From the NCBI GenBank assembly GCA_030847615.1, contig JAUMIR010000003.1, forward strand, positions 59,195,001-59,259,000: a DNA stretch of 64,000 nt, in the 5' to 3' direction. The stretch is from Gambelia wislizenii. Taxonomy: Eukaryota > Chordata > Lepidosauria > Squamata > Crotaphytidae. Both the position numbers and the translations under genes were made by a program. Shown here piece by piece: positions 52,950 through 63,900 of the stretch. The stretch's first letter is position 1; the number at the start of each line of letters is the position of its first letter. The notes beneath the pieces were generated by a model. It ran no database searches. It was not told where the DNA came from and saw nothing but the letters and a program-made list of their open reading frames with translations.

Positions 52950-55105
52950 GGAATATCTTATCCTGTGTAGAGGGTCTTATCCTCCATGACTCCCCACAGA
53001 CTGCATATTCACTGGATATACTCATACATTTCTGTGCAGTGGAGGGTACAGTGAGGGTGGATAAAACAGGCACACTTGAAAAGTGCATATTGGAAAAATA
53101 TGTGTCTTTAGAATGTGCACTAAAATGCACACATACCAGTGCTGGGTTGTGGGTCCCATGTCTGTAAGAAGGTGATTCATTCCAGGTTTTAGTCTAAACT
53201 TTTAAGGAACTGTCCAGTGTGCTGAATGTATCTGACGGATGGCTTTAACTGTTTGAATAGCTCCTTTAAAGTCTGGAACAGATTCAGTACCACACTGTGC
53301 CACTGACACAGACACACTTTAATGAATGAGGGGATGAAAGCAATGCAGATGGCTTGCAAAAGTCCCCCTCAAAGGGGCAGCTTACTGCCTGTTAAAAAAA
53401 AAAAGATAGAAACAAGTAGAAAGAAGTAGGCATGGACCAGAGGTAGGAGGAAGTTCATGGATGTGGACTCGATAGCTGTGGACATCCTTAGTTTTGGTCC
53501 TAGGCCCATTGAATAAGGAATAAATCCCATTGAACCCAGTGGAACTAACTTCTGAATAAAATAGACAGGATTGTTTTCAGGGTGGTTTTCTGAGTCATGT
53601 TGAGCCACTCTTAATTGTAATGCAGTGCAATCTAAACTGGACAGCTGTTTACACAGAGCTCCCTTAAAAGCAACATCACTAATTGGTTCCCAGATCAGTT
53701 CAGTAGGATAAGCCATTCTTCAAGGACAGCAGCTAGCAGCTAATTGGAAAATTTCCTTCAAGCCAGGCAGTAATGAATCAAAGTCTTCTTCTGTGAAAAT
53801 TTCATATTATTTTGCTGTCTATCACCATTGCATCATAATATTTTCTCAACTGTGACAAAAGGAACATGGGATCTGCACCCAGTTTCCCAGCCTTTGTGAA
53901 ATGCATACTTATTTAGGCCACAGCATAATGCACAATTATGTCTTCTTAGAGTCCATTGAAATCAATATGGCTTCAGCACACCACCTCCGAATTAGATTGT
54001 GGCCTTAAAATTATTAAAGTTGCCATGGACAATATCTCTCCCGCAAACCCAACCTCAAATTGTTAGTCCCATAACAGCTAAACTTCCTCACACATTGCCA
54101 CATCAGAATTGAACAAGGAGGCATGATTCAAAAGTCTGCAGGAAGCCCTTGAATCAGTTGTTTTTGTGTTTGAAATTGTAGATTTAACTTTCATTACATT
54201 TTCAAGGAAGTGAATGTTTTCAGTTTACTTTGCAGAACTCAAATTGCAATGCAAGCCACATGCTTCAATCCATTGCATGTGTAGAACTGTTTGAGCCTAA
54301 TTATGGCTGTTCTTCCTGCATCAGCATTCTTCACATTGGACAGGTAAAACCAAACCGTGTATGTGGTTGCTGGTATTCTATGAGACTCTGTCAGAACATT
54401 TGAAGACTCATTAAAAAATGCTGGTAGTTGTTGGATTTTTGTTTTGCTCTTGTTTAAAGGAAATTACTGGAAGGTAAGGGTACAGAATTGATCCTGCTCG
54501 AGAAATTAAACTTATAGTTTGCAAGAACACTAAGCAAATAGTTACATACTGTATTTACTAATTAAATAGTATACTGAAACATCTAAGACACGGGGGGGGG
54601 GGCTTCTTTCCATCTTTAGAGTATTTATGTGAATAGTTTGAGTACATTGACAATCTTTTCTGCAAATAAGTTTATTGGTTCCATATTTATAATTTGCAAA
54701 ACCACATGGCTTTTCATGGGTTCTGATACATCAGAACCTTCAGGTAAAGTTACACATCTATAAGAGCTGGGTGCATTGTGCCTACCTGGTAGGAATGAAG
54801 TCATAGCTGCTGGGGCCCCTAGGTATGTCTGGTTCCATTGTGTAACTCTATACCATTCTTTGAGGGGCAGCTCCCTAAAGCGAGGTATAGTAGAATTTTG
54901 AAGCTTAGACTCCAAATGTTGATGACTGCAAAACTATGCAGTGGTTAGGGACATCTGCCGCCTAGTAATTGAAGATGGTATGTCCGACTACCAACATATG
55001 AACACATTAAAACTGATTCAAAATTAATTTATATTTTCAGACCCAATAAGCTGCACACCCATAGGCACAGTTAGTACACATATCAACTTTCACATGTGTA
55101 TGTTT
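52950..55105. other. Mostly unique sequence
   Basis: No gene. A run of ten G occurs at about 54593-54602. Open frames 53369-53716 and 54625-54915 (minus) have no recognisable domain. Confidence 0.4.
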
Positions 55106-55109
55106 CATG

Positions 55110-55419
55110 GGAGATTATCAGACACAGTGTAACATGCCCCCCCAAAAAAACCCACACCCCAAACTACATCAGAAGAATGCAATGGGAACAGAAAGGGTGA
55201 TATTATCAGATGCCCGCATCTTCAGCTGTTCCTGGGGTGTGGCACTGCCACACACAAGGGTTCCCTTTTTCATTGATGTGGCTAAGCCACCAATAAAAAG
55301 GATGCCTTATTCATGCAACACCCCCAGAACTCTGAAGGACATCATCATCTGATAGTGTCACTTGTTGCTGTTCTCATCGTGATCTTCTGATGCAGTTTTT
55401 GCTGCATCTGATAATCTCC
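55110..55419 (+). mobile_element. MITE-S copy 7, short form
   Basis: Left end GGAGATTATCAGACACAG, right end GCATCTGATAATCTCC, flanked by ATG on both sides (55107-55109 and 55420-55422). Length 310 bp. An inner near-repeat of the end (GATATTATCAGATGCCC, 55200; CATCATCTGATAGTGTCAC, 55343) and the hairpin CCCTTTTTCATTGATG / CCAATAAAAAGGATG are as in copies 4 and 5. Confidence 0.88.
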
Positions 55420-55582
55420 ATGGCCTTGGACTGATAGTAGAGACAAGAAACACAGAGGAAGACAACCTCTTTTATTATTATGAAAGATACTATATAGAAG
55501 AAAAATAACAATCATAAAAATAGAAAGGAAAGTGGGGGAGAATCAAGCAGCTAAAATAAACTGATATATTTTAGTATGGGCT

Positions 55583-55613
55583 TTTGTAGATCTCAGTTAC
55601 CTTCTTCAGATGC
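55583..55613 (-). ncRNA. Degenerate hammerhead-ribozyme-like motif (Penelope), copy 3
   Basis: Minus strand: CTGAAGAAG, then GTAACT / AGATCTAC as a broken version of the copy-2 stem, then AAAAG. The stem has mismatches, so this is a relic. Confidence 0.4.
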
Positions 55614-55890
55614 ATTGATGGAATACAAAATTCAAGCCACAGGTATATCAAGTAGTTATAAGGTTGTGGGGTTGAGAATCTGAGTGAAATGGCATACAGA
55701 AAGATGCAACTTTTGACCCTGGCCATAAACCTTTGAAAACTTGTGAAAGATGATAACAGGACTTTCAAGCAGCTGGTCAGTTATTACAGATGCGAAATCT
55801 GCTTAACCAAAAATCAGTTTCAATGAAGTCATAAACATTTTTGAGGGGAAATCTTTGGTTACAGACATGATTGTGAGGACTTTTATACGA

Positions 55891-55932
55891 GATAGATAGA
55901 TAGATAGGTGGTAGATAGACAGACAGACAGAT
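55891..55932. repeat. (GATA)n / (GACA)n microsatellite
   Basis: Four GATA units, a short break, then GATAGACAGACAGACAGATA. Confidence 0.9.
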
Positions 55933-56580
55933 ATAATGTGTGCACCAAGAAACCATTCTACCACTGCTTTTCTCTCTCCAATCTTCCTTTGAAATTCTTT
56001 TGTTCGAGCATAGCTACTTGCAGGTCAGAGAGTGAATGACCAGGAAGACTGAAATGCTCTTTAACTGGTTTTGGTGTCTTGTCATTTCTAATATCAGATT
56101 TATGTTCATTTATTCTCTTGTGTAGAGACTGCCCTCTTTACATTTGTAAATCCTCTATGTTTGTCCTTCTGTGGGGAGGGTTGGACTTGTGTAGAGACTA
56201 TCGTATCTACAAACAGAGCTAAAACATAGGAGTTACAAATCTGAGTTTATCTATTGCTCAGGCAGGTGTTAGAAGACCATGCCAAAGTATATAAGAATAG
56301 TCAGAGTAGGCAGAAGTCAGCAAGTGCGGCAGGATGGCCGCTTATACTTAATCAAAGAAAGAGAAAATGCACCACTTAAAAACAATGACACTCAAAAGCA
56401 GATACAGATTTGCACAGAAATTGTATATGTCAAGTTATGTATATAAATGCAAATTTAAAAATCATTACTATAATTTATTGGAGGAGACAGTGTAGCTTGC
56501 TCAGTTAGCTGTCCAAATGCTAAGTGTGGATGGGCAATTTCAGTAATTTTTTATGGCTCTTTATTTTTAAACCAGACTTA

Positions 56581-56852
56581 GGACTTTATCAGATACAAAA
56601 CACACTTACATTCCGGTCCAACTACCGGCACAATAACCCAAAATATTAAGCTTACCTCTGGCAGCATTAAAAAGCAGCCCAGGTATGAACGGAGCACTAA
56701 CGAAGCACTGTTCACTTCCTGTTTAGAGATCTTGCCAATTCTCACGAGAAGACGTGGGTGCAGCAAATTCAAAAATAAAGAAAAAATAAAAACAAAAAAA
56801 GTTTACACAAGCACAGAAACACACCTTTAAAAGTACAAGAAACCTAGGGAGG
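56581..56852 (-). mobile_element. MITE-S copy 9, right end replaced by Penelope sequence
   Basis: Starts GGACTTTATCAGATAC after TTA (56578-56580). It aligns with copy 2: GGCACAATAACCCAAAAT, CTAACGAAGCACTGTTCACT, TCACGAGAAGACGTGGG, ACACAAGCACAGAAACACAC and CAAGAAACCTAGGGAGGTT. After GGGAGGTT it changes abruptly to the Penelope terminal sequence, so the right half is missing. Confidence 0.8.
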
Positions 56853-57105
56853 TTTTCTGTGGGGTTTTTTCCGAGCTGTGAGGCTGTGTTCAGAGTTTAT
56901 TTCTGACATTTTGCCTGCATCTGTGGCTGGCATCTTCAGAGAATGGTTGGGTAGGAGTGTGTGTGGGGGGGTTATATACTGTGAGCCCCTGTTGGAGAGG
57001 ATATGTAAATTTGTGTATTTGAATGGCTAGTTTCTGGGTGGAGATATGCAAGGAGGATTGGTGTCTGTTTGGCTAATGATCATTGTCTGCTGGAAATCCC
57101 CCTGT
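56853..57105 (-). mobile_element. Penelope-like element terminal sequence, copy 2
   Basis: Matches 38604-38832 closely: GGGGTTTTTTCCGAGCTGTG, AGAGTTTATTTCTGACATTT, GAATGGTTGGGTAGGAGTGT, TTATATACTGTGAGCCCCTG, GAATGGCTAGTTTCTGGGTG. It extends further right (GATTGGTGTCTGTTTGGC). Contains the motif at 56903-56939. It lies between the broken MITE-S and a CR1 3' end. Confidence 0.6.
56903..56939 (-). ncRNA. Degenerate hammerhead-ribozyme-like motif (Penelope), copy 4
   Basis: Minus strand: CTGAAGA, stem GCCAGC, loop CACAGAT, stem GCAGGC, then AAAATGTCAG. Same mutations in the core as copy 1 (38696-38732), so they may be family-specific rather than random. Confidence 0.5.
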
Positions 57106-57109
57106 CCTT

Positions 57110-57435
57110 GGGTGGATTTCATTTCCCTGCCATACAGGACTACCCAGTCAAAGCATTCCCGACAGATGGCCATCTAGCCTCTGTTTTAAAAAAGGAGACT
57201 CCATCACACTCCAAGGCAGCATATTCCACAGTCAAATAGCTCTTACCATCAGGAAGTTCTTCCTAATATTTAGATGGAATCTTGTTTCCTATTGTTTTGA
57301 CTCCATTGCCCCATGTCCTAGTCTCTGGTGTAGCAGAAAGCAAGCTTGGTCCATCCTCAGTATGACATCTCTTTAAATTTTTAAACATGGCTATCATGTC
57401 ACCTCTTAACCTTATCTTCTCAAGGCTAAATATAC
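57110..57435 (-). mobile_element. CR1 LINE 3' end
   Basis: Plus strand: TTTCCCTGCCATACAGG, ACAGATGGCCATCTAGCCTC, CACTCCAAGGCAGCATATTC, CTTACCATCAGGAAGTTCTT, CCCATGTCCTAGTCTCTGG and ACCTCTTAACCTTATCTTCTC. On the minus strand this encodes SLEKIRLRGDMIAMFKNLKR, CHTEDGPSLLSATPETRTWG. The (ATTCTATG) terminus is missing. Confidence 0.88.
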
Positions 57436-57439
57436 TTGT

Positions 57440-58755
57440 TGCCTTATAGATTTTACATAGATGCATATTCAGCTCTGTTTGATTACTGAAATGTGAAAAT
57501 AATATTCTATTGGTCTGTAAATATGCATGTTGTTTACAGGGACATAACAAGAACTCTATTACAGGGACAATCTTATATCTTTTTAATGGCAAGTTAAAAA
57601 AAAAATAACAATATTAAGATTGGCAGGCAGCCGAATGTACAATGTCCTGTATGATTTCAATGAAGTGAAGAAAGTCATTATACAATGTAAAATAAATTAG
57701 ATGCATCTTTTATTCAGCAAAAAAAAAAAATTAATATAATGAAAAGAAGTACAACCTTTTGCTTCTACACAAATGTCTTCTGGATGCAAAAATTAGAAAC
57801 ATGTATATACTCACCAAAGGTTACAGGATAAATCCTTTCTTACTGCTTGATCACTGTAAATGTTAAACCACTTTTTATCCAGCCCCTATAATATACAGAA
57901 CATAAATGCCAGAGTTCAGAAAACCTCAAGTAAAAAATTCCATTGGGAATATGCTTTGATTAGGTCTTGAAAAAGAATTTGTAACTCTTGATCTCTAACC
58001 TTTAACTTTGAAACTTGCACCCCATTTTGGTGGCTTTTTACTGTAATGCTATCTGGGTCCACTGTAGTCAAACAGCATAGGAAATATGATTACAATAATT
58101 GTGTTAGAAATAAGGTGCTGTCATGATCAAGTAAAGGCCTCCAAAACGAAACTGATAAAATTGTATCTTTGACCTTCATGTCAGCTCAAACGAGGCACAG
58201 TTCAAATGCTGTCTATGAATATTAGGCTTATTATTTCTGAAATACAGGCCAGTTTCTGCATATCATTTCCTTTAGAGAATTTAGAACTATCCTGTTTGCA
58301 AAAGTCTGCCAGCAGAAATAAATTGTGGCTCATTGTGAACCAACTGGCCTGTGGAACAATAGACCAGGATCTTCAACTAGGACTCATTTGCACCAGCCAG
58401 GATACGGCGACTCCCTGCCAGTGTATCTTGGCTCTGGATCTGGTCTGTTCCACACCTGTTACCTGGAGAAAATGGGCCGGTGTCCAAACAGAATGCTAGC
58501 CCATCGCTGCAGCCACCATTATCCCTGCTGATGCAGAAGCCATGCAGGGGTCCCACAACATGTGACTGCAGGCCCCTTGCATGTGACCATGTAGGAAGGT
58601 AATGAGTCTAAAAATAAAATTGCAGGATCTAGTCCTTTAAAAACAACAAGAATTATCTCCTTTTTAAAAAAGTAAAATCATTCAGTCACATTTGACTTCA
58701 CGCTTTATGCAGAGTGCGATTAAGAAGCAGACTTAAGCTCTATTATCATTTGAAA
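57440..58755. other. Unique sequence
   Basis: No gene. The frames at 58206-58531 overlap and show no domain. Confidence 0.4.
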
Positions 58756-58757
58756 GT

Positions 58758-59225
58758 GTATTCAGAGATCTGGGATCCCCCAGTTAAATTAGACTCATTA
58801 CAAAACAAAGGAGTCAGTTTAAAATGCAAAACAAAGTTTACTGAAGGTATATCAATCTCAATCTACATACTAAAACAAACTTAAGAAAAGGTCCCTAAAC
58901 TGACTAAGAATGGGTAGGAAAGACTCACCAGCCTTGGCTGGGTTCCGATGCATCATGGCATGGTTACAGGAAAACTTAGGATGCCTCCATTCTCATGGAG
59001 AGTCAGATTCAGAAGAAAAAGTTTACACAAAAGCAATAAAATTCAAATTAGGTCATGTGTCCAATCACTCAGCACTTCTAGTTGGCTAGAAGTGCCCAGT
59101 GAAGTAAGAGAAGGGATTTTTGGGAGAACAAAATGCATGCAGGGAAAAACCCTAGACTTATCTAAGATTGTGAATGAGGTACACAAGATTGCTTTTACAT
59201 TACAATGATTATTTCCCCACATACA
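58758..59225 (-). mobile_element. Possible second LTR
   Basis: On the minus strand starts TGTATGTGGGG and ends CTGAATACA, giving TG...CA ends over 468 bp. Near its centre is CAGTAAACTTTGTTTTGC followed by CTGACTCCTTTG, which looks like an R/U5 junction, but no AATAAA or TATA box is clear and no target duplication was seen. Weak call. Confidence 0.2.
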
Positions 59226-59229
59226 ACAG

Positions 59230-59914
59230 ACCAGCCTTGGTCACATGCTGAGGGACCCCTGCCTGGCTTCTGAGAGAGGTAGGGAGCTGGCAGTGGGAGT
59301 GAGGGGGTGACCTGCCAAATAGGCTCCTGCAGGTACATGGGACCTGATCTGGGTTTTGGCCACTGGAAACTGAGTAAAGTGGGTATTATATTGTAACATT
59401 TTATTGGGTCCTATTCCAGCTTGCCTCCCACCATCTCTGTATCTACCTGGGGTGAGGGGGGACTTCCCGGGGGGAGATCAGGGTAACTGCCCTACATCAT
59501 TTGGACTGAAGAGGTCTGGAAGGGGGGCAAGCCGGGAAATTTAGCCTATGTAGATAAGCCCTAAGACAGTGGTATAACTTGGCCATGGGTTTTGGAAAAC
59601 AATTTTCTTCCAAGGCTAGATACTGTGTAATATTTCCCTTTTAACACTACTTTGGCCATGAAGGTCACTCATGGCAAATTCATTGTGCTTCTTAATGGAA
59701 AAATGTATATGTTATAGCCACAAATGAATGTTTCAATGGAAAGGGTATGCTCTAAACTAGAAATCTCTTCTCTTCCTAAATCCCCAGAATTGCATCTCTT
59801 CAAAGCCAGAGTTAACACCCAGATTTGTCATGTTGTGTTTGTGCTATTACAATCAGTGTTGCAATCTCTTATCCAACACCATATGTGTATGTGTATTTAT
59901 ATACTCCATGTAAA
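59230..59914. other. Unique sequence, with one Harbinger-like end
   Basis: At 59541-59564, CCTATGTAGATAAGCCC is followed by TAA; on the minus strand this is GGGCTTATCTACATAGG, similar to the Harbinger-like terminal repeat at 12368. The partner end was not found. Confidence 0.3.
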
Positions 59915-59917
59915 AAT

Positions 59918-60440
59918 GGAACAAGCTTGTTTTCTGCTGCTCGAGAAATTAGGAGGCAAAACTAGTGGATTCAAATTATAAAGGGGGGGGAAGGTTCCAC
60001 TTAAACATTTGGAAGATGTTCTTGATGGTAAGAGCTGTTGAGCAGTGGCTTGAACTGCTCAGAGGGTGGTGGACTCCCCTTCTCTGGAGATCTTTAAACA
60101 GAAGTTGGATGTCCACCTCTCAGGAGTGCTTTAGTTGTATACAGGTTGCCCATGTATCTGCAGAACCAATATCTGCAGTTTCACTTATCCGTGGGACATA
60201 AAATATGGACACATACCATAGAGTCATGCTGGAAAATCTTTTAGAGCCTCCATCACAACTCTATGGTATGTTTGTACAAGAAATCCTTTATTTTAATAGG
60301 GTTTGCTATTATCCTCGCTAAGTCCAGGCACGTATCCCCCATGGATAGAAGGGTGACCTGTATTCCTGTAGAGCAGGATGTTGGACAAGATGGCCCCTGT
60401 GGACAAGATGGCCCCTGTGCTTCTATGATTCTTTCTGCTC
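59918..60440 (+). mobile_element. CR1 LINE 3' end, split by a MITE
   Basis: Left piece 59918-60141: GGAACAAGCTTGTTTTCTGC, GGTTCCACTTAAACATTTGG, GATGGTAAGAGCTGTTGAGC, AGATCTTTAAACAGAAGTTG, CAGGAGTGCTTTAGTTGTA. Right piece 60361-60440: TATTCCTGTAGAGCAGGATG, ACAAGATGGCCCCTGTG (twice), CTTCTATGATTCTTTC, the CR1 terminus. The block GGACAAGATGGCCCCTGT is tandemly duplicated at 60392-60427. Confidence 0.88.
60142..60360. mobile_element. Tc1/mariner-type MITE, copy 3, inside CR1
   Basis: Left end CAGGTTGCCCATGTATC, right end ATAGAAGGGTGACCTG, flanked by TA on both sides (60140-60141 and 60361-60362). 219 bp. Removal leaves TTAGTTGTATTCCTG, a continuous CR1 sequence, which fixes the boundaries. Confidence 0.9.
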
Positions 60441-60729
60441 TCACCAAACAGCCTGAAGGTTTTCACTTTGCCTACCTCTGGGTTAATTCCTAACATTTCA
60501 CAATGATGAAAGGAAAGCAAAGTGTATACAGACAGAGCATTCAGCATTCATGGGATTTAATCTAGTTTAGTCTGGCCCAGTCTTGCCTACTCATTACTAA
60601 TTTAAATCCCATAGATGTCAGTGTATCTGTTCTAATTATGGCCAAGTCTGGATCCAACCCACAATTTTTGTATCACAGCCTGAATTTTGTTTCACATGCC
60701 CATGCAGATTACCTTTAATAGGGAACATC

Positions 60730-60966
60730 ATTTTAAGCTCCAGGAACAGAGATTCCACCTCAAATTAGGAGGAACTTTCTGACAGTAAGAGCTGTTCGGC
60801 AGTGGAACACACTTCCTCGGAGCGTGGTGGGGTCTCCTTCCTTGGAGGTCTTTAAACATAGGCTGGATGGCCATCTGTCAGGGATGCTTTGATCGTGATT
60901 TCCTGCATGGCAGGAGGTTGGACTGGATGTGGTCTCCTCCAACTCTACAATTCTATGATTCTATGT
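60730..60966 (+). mobile_element. CR1 LINE 3' end with intact terminus
   Basis: AGGAACAGAGATTCCACCTC, GAACTTTCTGACAGTAAGAG, CTGTTCGGCAGTGGAACAC, GGTGGGGTCTCCTTCCTTGG, GGTCTTTAAACATAGGCTGG, TTGGACTGGATGTGGTCTCC and the terminal ATTCTATGATTCTATG. 5'-truncated to about 240 bp. Confidence 0.93.
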
Positions 60967-60969
60967 AAG

Positions 60970-63900
60970 TAGTCCATTTGCTTCCTGCCTTTCATACATA
61001 TCATATTTCCAGGATGGCTTACACAATGTCTAATAAAACCAACAAATACAGAAAAGGAAGCATCTTTTTAAGAAATAAAAAAGTTCCAGCTTTTAACAGC
61101 TGTGTCTCTAAGGCCTGTACTTTCATGCCATTTTGGCTGTCATCCTCCAAGTGTGTATTTCAAAGTACTTCCATAGTGACTGAACCATTTTTATTTATTT
61201 GCTCATTAGCTTTGCTATATGTGTGCATGCGTGTGGGTTTTGTGATAGGAATGCCCAAAGCAGCAGATAGTCATAAAAATGAGAGCAATACAGTCAGCCT
61301 TATAAAGAAGACAACATAAAATTCATTTACCTCCATGAATGCTATAAATTGTACAGTTCATAAAGTCATGTTAATGGGAGTTGGTTGTATCAGTAGATTA
61401 AGAGAGGCCAATACAAGCTCCAAACATAGACTCAGAAAACAAAAGGTCCTCTCATTTAATAGATTGATGGTCTCACTTACTGAGGTGTCATGTGCCATTG
61501 TTTGCACCATTGACATGAACCTGAATTAACCAGGTTGACAGTGGTGCACCTGGAAATTGTTCACAAATATCACGCTCCTTTTCCCACAATTAACCACTTG
61601 CCTAATGACATCCAAACCTGTTATCCCATTTGACCATCAGTATAAACCTTGCATTGATTTGGTGTTTTAAAATGTCTATTTAAATTAGATGATCAATCAC
61701 TAAATGAGATGTGTGACTACACACATCCCTCCAGTGTTTATTTTCCTTTCTGGCACACTTGTGGCTGTTCGGGTTTGAAGAATGTAACTCAATTGGCATG
61801 AGCTTCGGTGGTCATCCCATAAGATGTCTCTGTGTTGTTTTGAAAAGTACTGTTACAAGGCATTTTAATAAACTTTGTTTGTATTTGCCTTGATTAATAA
61901 CACATTTGCTGGTGAATTTTCTGGGATGTTTGGTTCATGGTCTTTCCTTTCCTTCCCTTAGAACTCCTTGGTGGTAGCAGCCTCCAGAAGGCCTTGTGGG
62001 ACTATCCCATGGCGATCTGACCTGGTTTTGGCTTTGTCCAAGTAATTTTACTCGCACTAACACTTCTGACCCCCAGAAGTCACTGATAAGCTCCAGTGCA
62101 CAAAGTGCAGGGTCAAGAAAGTTTGAAATGTTGACCAAGAAAAAAATATTTAAAACCATGTGATTCTTATTTATTTATTTTATTTTATTTTATTGAAAAG
62201 ACAACACATTTAATGCTGGGTTTTCCTAGTTCTTTCATAAATTGGATCTATGCTAAAGGAAATTATTCTGTTTAACCAATAGAGGACTCAAATGAATGAC
62301 AAATGAGCATGTAGTGTGAAGAAATAAATATGCTTTTGTAAACATCTCTCAACAGTGGCTTCAGGGTTACACTTTTGTTATTTCCAATGATGTGTGACTG
62401 GGACTGAAATATAACTGGAAAGGCAGTTTTATGCCATTTATGGCTTAGGTGTTTAGACAGTAAGGCACTGTTGATGATAAGGCCCTATTCTAAACATCAA
62501 TATTTTTTGAGTGGCATTTTTAAAAGTTATATTTATTTTGTTTCATCTGTATCTCAGCTGCCTTTCAAAACCCTAGTCTTCCCTAGGTGGCATAAAATAT
62601 ACAAACATCACAAACATGTTCATAAAATTATATTAAACATAAACAATAAAACCAACTAACATGACTGCCCATCCACAGTAAGTAATATTAAAAAGGTAAA
62701 GTAAAAACCAAGGGGAATAGATGGGGTTTTTTTTAACTCTCCTTAAAAGCTGCAGATAAGGCCGGCTGTGTATCTCTCAGAATAGAGTGCCATTGGATGG
62801 AGAGAGGTATGAATAATTATATGTATATGTAACTGCTGAAAGGAAGATCAGAAGTCACTTTTTTCTCTTTTTTTCTTTTCTTTTTCCTTTTTTAAAATTT
62901 TCGCTCTACATTTTTAAAAAATATTTTATTATATGTCTTTTTTTATATTTTAACCTTTTTAATCTCTGCAATTCTTAATGTATTTCAAAATTATTATTTT
63001 TTAAAAAAGGAAAGCATTGGGTGGAACTACAGCTGAGATAAATTACTTTTTAGACTACAAGTACTAGAATCCCCAACCAGCATGACCATGCTGCCAGGGT
63101 GACTCTGGGAGTTGTAGTGCAAAAGCATAATTTTTCAAAGCTTTGATGAGGACTACAACTGACAAGGCCCTGTCTCTGGTGCCAACAAACCTTATTTATT
63201 TTGGCAGAGGGCCAATAAGTAGGGCTTATAAAAAGCCTTTTCAGTTTCATGAATGCAACATTTAATTTTCATTTCCCTCATTTTTTTAAAGAGAGAAATA
63301 AAGCCTGCTTTTTATATCAAAAACAGCCGAAAACAGGATCACATTGAACTCATAGTGTGATATCATAATAGCTGGAAGCCATTCTAAATTACATTGCAAA
63401 AACACTGGCATTCAAAGCTACATATCAGTATGTCCTGAAATGTAATAATACATGTTTTGCTCCAGAATGTTGTATAGTACATTATTGGTGGCGGACTGAT
63501 CAGCTTGAGCTCTTCCACTAAGTAAAATTAGCGGTCTGTTTTTCCACTCTATATATGGCAAGTTCTTTTCTCTTTGGGGGTCCAAAAAATGCAAATACCC
63601 AAAGATCCAAGCACTGCTCTTTTGCAAGGTTGCATAGCTGGTTATTAAAACTGTAGCGTGGGCTCATTCCTTGCAAAACAGAGTCTGTAAAGGTATCCAT
63701 GAAATGTCAGGAAACTGGTGTAGGTTTTTGGCAGTGTGCCTGTAACAAAACATATTGCTTGCCATGATGAGACTTGATGGGACTGTGCCAAAGGACAGTT
63801 CAGTGATGATGCAGGAAAACACCTTGCATCCATATTTCACACTGTGGGCTTGAGTACATGGTGCTTTTGGTAGTATATAATCAAACAATAGTCCCTTATG

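Larger units (their letters stand above)
55562..56220 (-). mobile_element. Penelope-like element, decayed 3' part
   Basis: Minus strand near 56130-55965 reads RINEHKSDIRNDKTP-like text, PVKEHFSLPGHSLSDLQVA and MLEQKNFKGRLERE, after frame correction at several points; this is the distal GIY-YIG region. Further 3' it has the hammerhead-like motif at 55583-55613. Between them is about 350 bp of 3' UTR with (GATA)n/(GACA)n at 55891-55932. No RT. Confidence 0.75.

Noticed and set aside
53369..53716. 115-residue minus-strand frame
   Set aside because: Overlaps a dispersed-repeat trace (CCCATTGAACCCAGTGG) and ends in a hydrophobic low-complexity tail; no family recognised.
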